From NCBI RefSeq assembly GCF_015356825.1, contig NZ_JAACYW010000089.1, positions 1-37,942 on the forward strand: 37,942 nt of DNA. Direction: 5' to 3'. Below, one piece after another: positions 24,271-31,821 of the stretch. Within the stretch, counting starts at the first letter, position 1. Every line of letters begins with the position of its first letter. Made by a program: the position numbers and the translations under genes. Origin of the DNA: Catenulispora rubra (lineage in GTDB: Bacteria; Actinomycetota; Actinomycetes; Streptomycetales; Catenulisporaceae). The notes beneath the pieces were generated by a model that searched no databases, had not been told where the DNA came from, and saw only the letters and a list, made by a program, of their open reading frames with translations.

Positions 24271-24891
24271 ATGGCGCAGCGCAGGGGCGGAGCCCCCGAT
24301 CCGGAGACCACATCGACGGTCAGCGGCGAGGACTGGTACGGCCGGCGGCTCGCCGAGGAGACGTTCGAGCGCGTCGCGTTCCTCGACGTCGACTTCACAG
24401 AGGTGGTCAGCGAGGGTGCCACGTTCAGCGAGTGCGTCTTCCGGGGCTGCCGGTTCAACGCCTCGGTACACACCGGGTCGGCGTTCGCGAACTGCACGTT
24501 CCGCCGCAGCTCGCTGTTCGACGCGTCGTTCACCCGCGCCAAGCTGATGGGCGCGATGTTCGACAACTGCACGTTCGGTGCCCTGAAGGTCGAGGGCGGC
24601 GACTGGTCGTTCGTCGGGCTGCCCGGTGCCGACCTGCGGGGCGCGGTGTTCCGCGGGGTGCGGATGCGCGAGGCGGACCTGACCGGTGCCAAGTGCCGGG
24701 AGGCGCAGTTCCGGGACACGGATCTGTCGGGTTCCTGGGTGTTCGGCGCCTCGTTCGAGAAGAGCGATCTGCGCGGCAGCGACCTGTCCGCGTTCGACCC
24801 GACCGAGGTCAAGATGCGCGACGCGGTCATCACCGCCGACCAGGCGATGGTGATGGCGGTGGCGCTCGGGCTGGATGTGCGGGCGGAGTAG
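24271..24891 (+). CDS. Pentapeptide-repeat protein
   Basis: A 206-aa protein made largely of A(D/N)LxX/F-type pentapeptides, which form a right-handed quadrilateral helix. Runs such as FSECVFRGCRF, FANCTFRRSSLFDASF and ADLRGAVFRGVRMREADLTG are clear, and a short helical C-terminus (ADQAMVMAVALGLDV) follows. The size and the break in the repeats near residue 115 resemble Qnr/McbG-type gyrase-protecting proteins, but most relatives have no known role. Not tied by operon to its neighbours. Confidence 0.9.
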   Translation: MAQRRGGAPDPETTSTVSGEDWYGRRLAEETFERVAFLDVDFTEVVSEGATFSECVFRGCRFNASVHTGSAFANCTFRRSSLFDASFTRAKLMGAMFDNCTFGALKVEGGDWSFVGLPGADLRGAVFRGVRMREADLTGAKCREAQFRDTDLSGSWVFGASFEKSDLRGSDLSAFDPTEVKMRDAVITADQAMVMAVALGLDVRAE

Positions 24892-24903
24892 CCGAGATAC
24901 CTG

Positions 24904-24940
24904 CAGCCGCCGCCGGCTTCGGGCGTTCCGACGGCGGCTG
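24904..24940. terminator. Bidirectional hairpin between convergent genes
   Basis: CAGCCGCCG (24904-24912) pairs with CGGCGGCTG (24932-24940) around a 19-nt loop. It lies between the pentapeptide gene stop at 24891 and the opposing stop at 24952. Confidence 0.6.
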
Positions 24941-24951
24941 AGGCTAACGCG

Positions 24952-25515
24952 CTACCACAGGTGCTTCTCGACCCAGTGGTGGCTCGTCACGTCGAAGACG
25001 ACCGTGAAGTGGCTGTACTTCGTCGGCTTCGTCCCCTGCGGAACGTTCTCCACCGCGGTGTCCGCCGGGGCGTCGACCTGGATGACCCACATCACGGCCT
25101 GCGGCGAGAACGCGGTGTTGACGTGCTTGCCGCCGTACGCCTTCTGCTCGTACGAGGCCAGCGTCATCTCGGTGTCGACGTGGTGCGGAGTCGCCATCGG
25201 CGCCGCACCGGCCGGAGCCGGCGGCAGCAGCCGCAGCGCGTCGGAGACGGCTTCCTGCTCGGTCATGGGCTGGGCCTGCGCCGCGGCACCCGGACCGCCG
25301 GCCGCGCCGAGCGCCTGCGGGTCGGCACCCTGCGGCTGACCCGCGCCGGGGCAGTACGGCCGCCCCGCCGCCGTGCACGCGGCCAGGCTGGTGTCCGCCG
25401 CCGGGCCCGCCTTGGTGGCGCTCTTCCCGCTGCCGGAGGCCGCGAAGGCGACTCCCGTTCCGATCGACAGCAAAGCGACCGCGCCGACAGCAGCCCAGCG
25501 CAGGTTCTTGCGCAT
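24952..25515 (-). CDS. Secreted protein of unknown function
   Basis: A 187-aa exported protein. The ATG at 25515 has GAGGGAG upstream and gives a signal peptide (MRKNLRWAAVGAVALLSIGT with AFA/ASG cleavage). A longer start at 25575 would overlap the upstream gene. The mature part has a flexible Ala/Gly/Gln region, then a folded part with TPHHVDTEMTLASYEQKAYG, VMWVIQVDAPA and a final FDVTSHHWVEKHLW. Two Cys (AACTAAGRPYC) may pair. It lies 44 bp downstream of the next gene in the same direction, so a shared transcript is likely. Confidence 0.75.
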   Translation of the reverse strand: MRKNLRWAAVGAVALLSIGTGVAFAASGSGKSATKAGPAADTSLAACTAAGRPYCPGAGQPQGADPQALGAAGGPGAAAQAQPMTEQEAVSDALRLLPPAPAGAAPMATPHHVDTEMTLASYEQKAYGGKHVNTAFSPQAVMWVIQVDAPADTAVENVPQGTKPTKYSHFTVVFDVTSHHWVEKHLW

Positions 25516-25559
25516 CTTAGACTCCCTCGTTCTGTTGGCGGAGTTCGAACTCTGACTCA

Positions 25560-26285
25560 TCAGCTGTGCTCCCATACCCAGTCAGAGTTCACCCAGTAGC
25601 CGGTGAAGGGCGGGTTGTCGATCGACTGCGTCGGGACCGAGGCGCCGCCGTCGCTCCAGTACCAGTTGCCCGCTCCGTCGCGGAACTCGGCGGTCATCTC
25701 GAACCAGTCCACGTGGATGTTGGACAGGATGTTGGAGGCGACCTCGCCGCCGATGTCCTGGCGGACGCCGTTCGCCGCCGCGGCGTTCGCGCTGTTCCCG
25801 ACCAGATAGCCGTCGTGGTAGATGTTCCAGGTGTTGTTGTTCCCGTGCACGATCTCGTACCAGTGGTCGGTGCCGTCGGGCGTGACGTTCGCGACCCAGT
25901 GCTGCCAGTAGCCGCCGTTGTTGGCCGCGGCGTCGTCCCAGAACACCTCGTAGGCCGTGCAGCCGCAGGGGTTCGGGTCGGAGCTGGAGTTGGCGTTGGT
26001 GAGCCCGGTCTCGACCCAGCCGCCGCCGGGGATCAGCAGCCACATCTCGGAGTTGATGTGCTGCGATCCGTTGTAGTCGTTGAGGTACATGTTGTTGCTG
26101 TGCCAGTGGCCGTAGATACCGGTGAAGTCGTTCCGGTAGAGCTGGCCGATGGCGTAGCAGTGGGACCCGCCGGGCGGGCACGAAGACGCCGCGCTCGCCC
26201 CGGACGGTGCCAGGCCGAGCAGTGCGAGCATCAGGACGAGGATGGTGCCGAACGCGGTTCGACGCCTGGTCTTTGTTGCGGTCAC
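25560..26285 (-). CDS. Secreted aromatic-rich protein of unknown function
   Basis: A 241-aa exported protein. The start is GTG at 26285 with GGAAAGGAAG before it; it gives a signal peptide ending PSGASA. An upstream ATG at 26351 lacks a binding site. The mature protein is rich in Trp, Tyr and Asn (GHWHSNNMYLNDYNGSQHIN, GGYWQHWVANVTPDGTDHWY) and has Cys pairs CPPGGSHC and NPCGC, as in beta-sheet extracellular domains. I do not recognise the family. Codon use is like its neighbours. Confidence 0.75.
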   Translation of the reverse strand: MTATKTRRRTAFGTILVLMLALLGLAPSGASAASSCPPGGSHCYAIGQLYRNDFTGIYGHWHSNNMYLNDYNGSQHINSEMWLLIPGGGWVETGLTNANSSSDPNPCGCTAYEVFWDDAAANNGGYWQHWVANVTPDGTDHWYEIVHGNNNTWNIYHDGYLVGNSANAAAANGVRQDIGGEVASNILSNIHVDWFEMTAEFRDGAGNWYWSDGGASVPTQSIDNPPFTGYWVNSDWVWEHS

Positions 26286-26425
26286 GGCTTCCTTTCCCGC
26301 AAATCGGGGAGCCGCGACGGGGGCCGAGGAAAACCGGCAAGAGAACGCCAACGTGCTGCCGCCATCACCCCCGTGTTACGCGGCACCGCAGAACTTGTGT
26401 TCGGGATCGTATCAGCCGTCTGATT

Positions 26426-26675
26426 TCAATGGATGATCGAAAGGGCCTTCGACGCTGTCGAGGGGGGTTTGTACCTAGTGCTGTCGCCGGACCGCCGCTG
26501 GATCAGCACCACGCCGCCGATCCCGACCAGGCCGCCGAGCGCGACGAGCGCCGCGCCGGCCAGCGCGATCAGGCTGCCGGCGACGACGCGCGACGTCAGC
26601 CGCTCCCCCAGGAACGCGGCCGCGAGCAGGACGCTGAAGACCGGCGCGATGGAGATCAGCAGGCTGGCGGTAGCG
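26426..26675 (-). pseudogene. EamA/DMT transporter relic, C-terminal part
   Basis: The minus strand encodes ASLLISIAPVFSVLLAAAFL, then GERLTSRVVAGSLIALAGAA LVALGG and a hydrophilic end, stopping at 26426. This is the last part of an EamA-type drug/metabolite exporter: the conserved Pro, the LGERLT motif and the final helix. The remaining helices are missing; the sequence joins directly to a LysR fragment on the opposite strand near 26670. No usable start remains. Confidence 0.75.
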
Positions 26676-27281
26676 GCCCGGGGGCTGCTGCCGCCGCTGT
26701 GGCGGCTGCTGGCCGAATTCGGCGGCGCGCGGCCCGAGTTGCGGATCACCGAGGCCGAGCCGGACGCGGCGATCGACCTGCTGCAACGCCGCGAAGCCGA
26801 CGTCGCGATCGCCCACGCCTACAGCCTGCTGCCCCGCGCGCTGCCTGCGGGATGCGAGCAGTACCGGCTGATGGAGGACCCTGTGTTGCTGGCCGTGCAC
26901 CCGGACACCGCCGCCGCGCACGGCCTGACTCCCGGTCGACCCGCGACCTTGGCCGACTTCCGGGACGAGGCGTGGCTGATGCCCGATCCGCAGACCTCGT
27001 GCCACGAGCTCACGCGCCGCGCGTGCGGGGCGGCCGGATTCGTCCCGGCGCCGATCGCCGCGGCCACCGACTTCGCGGTGTTGACCGCCTTCGTCGCGGT
27101 CGGCGCCGGCGTCGCGCTCGTGCCGAGGATGGCGCTGCCCGCCGACACGACGGGCATCAGGCTGCATCCACTGGCGGCGCCGGTGACGCGCACGGTTTAC
27201 GCGCTGACGCGCGGCGGGGAGGCGGGACAACCGCGGGTGGACCGGGTGCTGGAGGGGCTGCGGGCCGTTACAGGGTCCTGA
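26665..27281 (+). pseudogene. LysR-family regulator relic, effector-binding domain only
   Basis: The plus strand encodes the LysR substrate-binding domain from its first strand on: LAVAARGLLPPLWRLLAEFG, RITEAEPDAAIDLLQRREAD VAIAH, AVHPDTAAAHG, and a typical C-terminal end before TGA at 27279. The N-terminal helix-turn-helix is absent. The frame is open upstream to 26433, but that part is antisense to the EamA fragment and has no LysR features. The ATG at 26433 would give an ill-matched protein. Confidence 0.75.
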
Positions 27282-27343
27282 TACATAAGCCGCCGCGACT
27301 TCACTGCGCTTTGCCGTGAATATGGGCCCGAACTTACCCGCGC

Positions 27344-27394
27344 CGGACGGCGAGATGAATAGTCGGCGCTATTCATCTCGGATATCCCCGTCCG
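27344..27394. repeat. Nested inverted repeat downstream of the LysR relic
   Basis: A perfect 12-bp stem CGAGATGAATAG (27351-27362) pairs with 27369-27380 around TCGGCG. An outer CGGACGG (27344-27350) pairs with CCGTCCG (27388-27394). The core is AT-richer than its surroundings. It may be a terminator or a regulator site. The remaining gap to 27534 has AT-rich TATAT motifs near 27503-27535 but no gene. Confidence 0.7.
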
Positions 27395-27534
27395 ACCCGT
27401 CGGCGGCACCGAAGGAATCGGCGGATTCATCCCCCATCCGCACACGTTGGATCCGGGGTGCAATAGAAGGGTGAATCAGCCCGTTTCGCACCCACCGGCG
27501 CCTTATAAGGCCGCCTATATCCGGCCGTCTATAT

Positions 27535-27900
27535 TCAGGCCTCGATAAGCGTGCCGATCCGGCGGAGTTCGTGCCGGGCCAGGGCCAGGTTCGCGCGCGA
27601 GCGGTCGAGCGCGAGGTAGAGGAACAGGGCGCCGCCGCTGCTCGGCAGCAGGCGGATCACGTGGTACTGGCCGGAGAGCGTGATGAGGATGTCCTCGACG
27701 GTCTCGTTCAGCCCGAGCCGGGCCAGCGTGCGCATCTTGGCCCGCACGACCTCGGTGTTCCCCGCCGCGGCCACCTCCAGGTCCAGGCCGGGGCCGCCGC
27801 CGAGGTAGCCCAGGGACATGCCGCTCTCGTAGTCGACCAGGGCCACCCCGATGGCGCCGTCGACCGTCATCGCTTCTTTCAGCGCGGCTTCGATGTTCAT
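27535..27900 (-). CDS. Roadblock/LC7-like small protein 1
   Basis: A 121-aa soluble protein starting MNIEAALKEAMTVDGAIGVA. It has the roadblock pattern: a first strand pair (IGVALVDYESGMSLGYLGG), a long helix (AAGNTEVVRAKMRTL), a strand pair (DILITLSGQYHVIRLL) and a last helix (LDRSRANLALARHELRRI). GTGAGGAAG lies before the ATG. It is a paralog of the protein at 28034, from which it is divergent. Roadblock proteins regulate or bind small GTPases such as MglA and the conservon CvnD; no GTPase gene is adjacent. Confidence 0.8.
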   Translation of the reverse strand: MNIEAALKEAMTVDGAIGVALVDYESGMSLGYLGGGPGLDLEVAAAGNTEVVRAKMRTLARLGLNETVEDILITLSGQYHVIRLLPSSGGALFLYLALDRSRANLALARHELRRIGTLIEA

Positions 27901-27976
27901 GGGCGGACTTCCTCACTCCCGAATTTTTCGTGGCTGCCGTTCACGGGCTCGCAGGGAATTGGATCCGTGCTCGCCG

Positions 27977-27996
27977 TTAGTCCAGTCGGCGACTAA
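27977..27996. promoter_or_regulatory. Inverted repeat between divergent roadblock genes
   Basis: TTAGTC (27977-27982) and GACTAA (27991-27996) are perfect half-sites with an 8-bp spacer, midway between the divergent starts at 27900 and 28034. A shared operator is possible. Confidence 0.3.
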
Positions 27997-28033
27997 AGTA
28001 ACCTGACACATATCGCGACGTGAAGGGGTTCCG

Positions 28034-28399
28034 GTGCCCGGCTTGGAAATGTCGCTCTCCGCAGCGTTCGAATCTCCTGGAGTAATCGGAGCCGCTTTGG
28101 TGGACGGGGTCACGGGTCTGACATACCGCGCGGCGGGCGACTTTTCGGCGGTCGGCGAGGGATTCGAGATCGCGGAGCTGACCGGGCTGATCACCGAGGG
28201 TCTGCACGAGGCCGGGGCGGCGGGCGAGTTGGAGAGCGTCGTGATCACCGGCAGCCGGCTGCACGAGGTGGTGCAGGCCGTACCGGGGCGGTCGGCGCTG
28301 AACGCGGTGATGCTGGTTCTGGTGCTGGAGCGGGAGCGTTCGAACCTGGCGTTGGCGGTGCGTGAGGCCGCCGAGCTGGCAGAGAGCATCCTGACATGA
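28034..28399 (+). CDS. Roadblock/LC7-like small protein 2
   Basis: A 121-aa paralog of the preceding protein. Shared features are GVIGAALVDGVTGLTYRAAG at the start, a helix IAELTGLITEGLHEAG, strands ESVVITGSRLHEVVQAV and VMLVLVLERERSNLALAV near the end. The start is GTG at 28034 with TGAAGGGG upstream. Its stop overlaps the next start (ATGA), so it is translated together with the PATAN-like gene. Similar length and fold suggest the two could form a heterodimer, by inference. Confidence 0.8.
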   Translation: MPGLEMSLSAAFESPGVIGAALVDGVTGLTYRAAGDFSAVGEGFEIAELTGLITEGLHEAGAAGELESVVITGSRLHEVVQAVPGRSALNAVMLVLVLERERSNLALAVREAAELAESILT

Positions 28400-29325
28400 G
28401 CGAGCCGACGCCGCCGATGCCGCCGACACCTCCGCTGCCGCCGCTGCCGCCGACGACTCCGGTGCCGTCGATGGCTTCGGTGCCATCGATGGCGCCGCGC
28501 AACGTTCCCGCGCTGTTGGCGCAGCTGCTGACCGAGGACTTCACCGGGGCGGTCGAGGTGTCCGGGGCTCCGGGCGGGACGATCCATCTGCGGCGCGGGC
28601 TGGTCGTCGCGGTGGACACGCCGAACGCGCCGTCGGTCGAGACGTTGCTCATTCGGTCCGGGCGCGTCGACGAGGACGGGTGGGCCGGTGCGGTCAGCCG
28701 TCGCGCCGCGGCTGTCGCCGAGGGCATGGACGGCGACGGCAATCTGAACACCGTCCTCACCGAACTCGGCCTGGTCGGCCACGGGGAACTCGAAGCGGTC
28801 TGCATCGCAGCCGTCTACGACGCCGCTTTCGCCATGGCGCTCAACCCGGCGGAGGGCTGGACCGTGCACGAGGGTTCGGTACAGCCCGAGCTGGCGGCGT
28901 GGCCCGGCGAGTCGCCGCGCACGCTCGCGGACGAGACCGCGCGCCGGATCGCCGCGCTGAGCCGGAGCTGGGGATCGCTCGCCGAGCTGGCCGCCGCGCG
29001 GTGCCGTCCGGCGACACGGGTCGAAGCGGGTTCGTTGACGGCGCGTCAGCAGGCTGTGCTGCTCGCGGCGAACGGCCGGCGGACGCCGCGGGACATCGCG
29101 TTCTTCCTGGGCTGCGGGGTCTACCCGGCGATGCTCGATATCGCGCGCCTGCGGGCCCGGCGGCTCGTGGAGTGGGAGGCACCCCGGGCCGTGGCGGCGC
29201 TGCCGATCACCGCGCGGCGTGCCACGCCCGCGGACGGCCGGCCGGACTACCGAGGCGAGCTGCCGCGCCGGGTGCCTCGTGACCCATCAGGAAGTGGAAC
29301 CACACCAGGGAGTGCCAGCTTATGA
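28396..29325 (+). CDS. PATAN/DUF4388-like protein with winged-helix end
   Basis: A 309-aa protein. Residues 1-35 are Pro-rich (PPMPPTPPLPPLPPTTPVP). Residues 36-110 resemble a PATAN/DUF4388 domain: ALLAQLLTEDFTGAVEVSGA, IHLRRGLVVAVDTP and LLIRSGRVDEDGW. Near residue 215 LTARQQAVLLAANGRRTPRD and IAFFLGCGVY look like a winged helix. The tail has LPRRVPRDPSG. PATAN domains occur in response-regulator proteins of gliding and two-component systems. Coupled by ATGA overlaps to both neighbours, so it likely acts with the roadblock proteins. Confidence 0.75.
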   Translation: MSEPTPPMPPTPPLPPLPPTTPVPSMASVPSMAPRNVPALLAQLLTEDFTGAVEVSGAPGGTIHLRRGLVVAVDTPNAPSVETLLIRSGRVDEDGWAGAVSRRAAAVAEGMDGDGNLNTVLTELGLVGHGELEAVCIAAVYDAAFAMALNPAEGWTVHEGSVQPELAAWPGESPRTLADETARRIAALSRSWGSLAELAAARCRPATRVEAGSLTARQQAVLLAANGRRTPRDIAFFLGCGVYPAMLDIARLRARRLVEWEAPRAVAALPITARRATPADGRPDYRGELPRRVPRDPSGSGTTPGSASL

Positions 29326-29633
29326 TTCCCACGGGCCGTGAGGCCGGAGACGACGTGCGCGCCGCCGACGCTATGGCGCCGGCTGAGCCTTTCAGGCCGT
29401 TCGGGCCGATCGAGCCGATGCCGATGCCGGCGCCGACCGACGCACCGGCCGGCGGCGCGGGCGAGTCGGCGACGCAGGGCACTGACTCGGCACCACCGGA
29501 GCCGCGCGACCCCCGGCTGCCGCGCCGGGTGCCACAACCGTCCCAGCTCCGGGGGCAGGCGACGATCCCCCCGGCGCAACCGGCGGAGCAGACGCTGCGC
29601 CACCTCCGCGACGTCCTCGACCGACTGCCCTGA
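29322..29633 (+). CDS. Proline-rich small protein with LPRRVPQ tail motif
   Basis: A 103-aa disordered, Pro/Ala-rich protein starting in an ATGA overlap. Near residue 65 it carries PRLPRRVPQPSQLRGQ, then ends AEQTLRHLRDVLDRLP. This resembles the C-terminal tail of the conservon sensor kinases (CvnA type), with LPRRVxQxxL before a short final helix. The kinase body is missing. The same LPRRVP motif ends the preceding protein. Being coupled to roadblock genes, it may be a docking peptide. The homology is inferred from a short motif. Confidence 0.7.
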   Translation: MIPTGREAGDDVRAADAMAPAEPFRPFGPIEPMPMPAPTDAPAGGAGESATQGTDSAPPEPRDPRLPRRVPQPSQLRGQATIPPAQPAEQTLRHLRDVLDRLP

Positions 29634-29723
29634 GCCCGGAACGCCCCGCCCCCTCACCCGCCGACTGCCACCTCGGCCGCGCGTCGTTTCGGCCGCACCA
29701 CTACACGTGCCAAGGAGCATGCT

Positions 29724-30107
29724 GTGAAGCCACCGACCTCATCCACAGCCGTGGTCACCGAACTCCAAGCCCTGCGCGAGAGGATCGTGGGCGTCACCGA
29801 CAGCATCATCGCCACCACCGACGGCCTCCTCGTCGCCTCCGACAGCGGCTCCGCCGACCAGGAATCCCTCGCAGCCCTCTGCGCCGCCGGCATGGCCCTC
29901 GGCACCCGCACCGCCGCCCACGTAGGCCTCGGGGGCCTGCGCGACTCGGTCATCCGCGCCGCCGGCGGCCACGTGGTCTTCGCCGCGATCGGCGAGCACG
30001 CGCTGCTGGCGGTGGTCGGCGACGCGGGACTGGATTTGGCGACGCTGCGGCGGGACCTGCCGGGGGCGGTCGAGCTGTTCGGGAAGCTGCTGGCGGGGGA
30101 CGCCTAG
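29724..30107 (+). CDS. Roadblock/LC7 protein (MglB/CvnB-like)
   Basis: A 127-aa roadblock protein. It begins with a helix ELQALRERIVGVTDSIIATT, followed by DGLLVASDSG, a helix ESLAALCAAGMALGTRTAAH, strand GHVVFAAIGEHALLAVVGD and a final helix. This is the CvnB/MglB pattern. The start is GTG at 29724 with AAGGAG 8 nt upstream. In conservons CvnB stands between the kinase and DUF742/GTPase genes; here none follows, and the next gene is an unrelated exporter. It lies 90 bp after the Pro-rich gene. Confidence 0.85.
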   Translation: MKPPTSSTAVVTELQALRERIVGVTDSIIATTDGLLVASDSGSADQESLAALCAAGMALGTRTAAHVGLGGLRDSVIRAAGGHVVFAAIGEHALLAVVGDAGLDLATLRRDLPGAVELFGKLLAGDA

Positions 30108-30202
30108 CGGCTGAGGAAGACGGCGCGGCTTGGGGACGCGGAAGTCTTCACGCTCGAGCAAGCGCAATCTGGCGCCACCAGCACCGCCGCCGCAACACGG
30201 AT

Positions 30203-30245
30203 GATTGACGCGGCGATGTGACGCGCCTAGCGCGGGCCGTCAATC
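30203..30245. terminator. Weak inverted repeat after the roadblock cassette
   Basis: GATTGACG (30203-30210) and CGTCAATC (30238-30245) are perfect 8-bp arms. A small CGCGC/GCGCG stem sits in the 27-nt loop. No T-run. The rest of the 30108-30322 gap holds no gene I can support. Confidence 0.35.
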
Positions 30246-30322
30246 GAGCCAGTTGGTCGAGTCGGTCGGGCGGCGTGGTCGGGCATCCCACAAAATCAGC
30301 GGAGCCCCCACCTGCGCACCTT

Positions 30323-30348
30323 GAGTAGACGCAACGTTGCGTCTACTC
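30323..30348. promoter_or_regulatory. Perfect 26-bp palindrome, TetR-type operator
   Basis: The half-site GAGTAGACGCAAC is followed immediately by its exact complement, ending at 30348, 48 nt before the MFS start. The core ACGCAACGTTGCGT has the form of TetR-family operators before exporter genes. No intact TetR gene is in the window near it. Confidence 0.8.
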
Positions 30349-30396
30349 TAAAACCGCCGCCGCACGCCTGCCCGGCACGCACGAAGGGCACCGCTC

Positions 30397-31821
30397 ATGA
30401 TCGACAAGTCGCACCGCACCAAGGCCCTGCTGGTCGCCGGGTGCTTCTTCATGGAAATGCTCGACGGCACCATCGTCACCACCGCCGCCCCGCAGATGGC
30501 GCGCTCGCTGCATGTCAGCTCGGCCGCCATCGGGCTGGTCATCACCTCGTTCCTGCTCACTTTCGCCGCGCTCATACCGCTCAGCGGGTGGCTCACGCGG
30601 CGCTGGGGCATGCGGCCGGTGTTCCTCGCCGCGATCGCGGTGTTCACCGTCGCCTCGCTCGGGTGCGCGCTGAGCACGACGCTGCCGGTGCTGGTCGCGA
30701 TGCGGGTCGTGCAGGGCTTCGGGGGCTCGATGATGGTGCCGGTCGGGCGGCTGATCGTGCTGGCCGGGGCCGAGAAGTCCGACCTGATGCGGCTGATGGC
30801 CTACGTCGTGTGGCCGGGCCTGATGGCGCCGGTCGTCGCGCCGCTGGCCGGCGGCCTGATCACCACCTACGCCTCCTGGCCCTGGATGTTCGGCATCAAC
30901 ATCCCGCTCGGCGTCCTGGCCTTCGCCATCGCCTGGCACGTCGTCGAGGCGACGCCCACCGAGCGGCCGCCGCGCCTGGACCGGCTCGGCGTCGTCCTCA
31001 CCTGCGCGGGCCTCGGCGGCCTCACCTACGCCGGCCACCTGTTCTCCGACACCCGCATCGCCTGGACCGCCGCCATCGCCACCGCCCTGGTCTCGCTCGC
31101 GCTGCTCACGGCGGCCGCGTGCCACCTGCTGCGCACCGAGGCACCGCTGGTGAACCTCCGGGTCCTGCGAATCCCCACCCTGCGCGCCTCGGTCAGCGGC
31201 GGCTCGCTGTTCTGGATCGTGGTCGGCGCGGGCCCGTTCCTGATGCCGCTGCTCTTCCAGAACGTCTTCGGCTGGAGCTCCGTCAAGTCCGGAGCCGTCG
31301 TCCTGTTCATCTTCGTGGGCAACATCGGCATCAAGCCGACCACCACCCCGCTGCTCAACCGCTTCGGCTTCCGGCCGGTCCTGATCGCCTCCACGCTGGC
31401 GATGGCGGCGGCGATGGCCGCCGCCGGCCTGCTCACCGCCACCACCCCGATCGTCCTGACCTGCGCCGTCGTCCTGATCAGCGGCATCGCCCGCTCGGTG
31501 GCGCTGACCGCGTTCAGCACGGTCTCGTTCAGCGACGTGGCCCCGGAGCAGATGCGCGACGCCAACTCCATCGCCGCCACCGCCTTCCAGATGTCCGCCG
31601 GCCTGGCGATCGCAGTGTCCACCATCGCCCTGCGCGCCGGCGGCCCGCTCGGACACCTGCTGCCGGGAACCCCGGACGCGCGGACCGCCTATACCGTCGC
31701 GTTCCTCATCCTGACGCTGTTCTCGCTGTGCGTGACCGGCACGGCGCTGCGCATGCACCCCGACGCCGGGGTCCGCGTGCGCCGCGTCCGGACGGCCGTT
31801 GCGACCAACGAGGCCTCGTAG
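30397..31821 (+). CDS. MFS drug exporter, 14-helix DHA2 family
   Basis: A 474-aa transporter. Motif D/C features of drug:proton antiporters are visible: MLDGTIVTTAAPQMARSLHV in helix 1 and GLITTYASWPWMFGINIPLG (helix 5/6, family C motif region). About 14 hydrophobic helices span the protein. GAAGGG lies before the ATG. The operator-like palindrome before it suggests control by a drug-responsive TetR protein encoded elsewhere. The 3' end runs into an 8-bp tandem repeat that contains the stop. Substrate unknown. Confidence 0.92.
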   Translation: MIDKSHRTKALLVAGCFFMEMLDGTIVTTAAPQMARSLHVSSAAIGLVITSFLLTFAALIPLSGWLTRRWGMRPVFLAAIAVFTVASLGCALSTTLPVLVAMRVVQGFGGSMMVPVGRLIVLAGAEKSDLMRLMAYVVWPGLMAPVVAPLAGGLITTYASWPWMFGINIPLGVLAFAIAWHVVEATPTERPPRLDRLGVVLTCAGLGGLTYAGHLFSDTRIAWTAAIATALVSLALLTAAACHLLRTEAPLVNLRVLRIPTLRASVSGGSLFWIVVGAGPFLMPLLFQNVFGWSSVKSGAVVLFIFVGNIGIKPTTTPLLNRFGFRPVLIASTLAMAAAMAAAGLLTATTPIVLTCAVVLISGIARSVALTAFSTVSFSDVAPEQMRDANSIAATAFQMSAGLAIAVSTIALRAGGPLGHLLPGTPDARTAYTVAFLILTLFSLCVTGTALRMHPDAGVRVRRVRTAVATNEAS

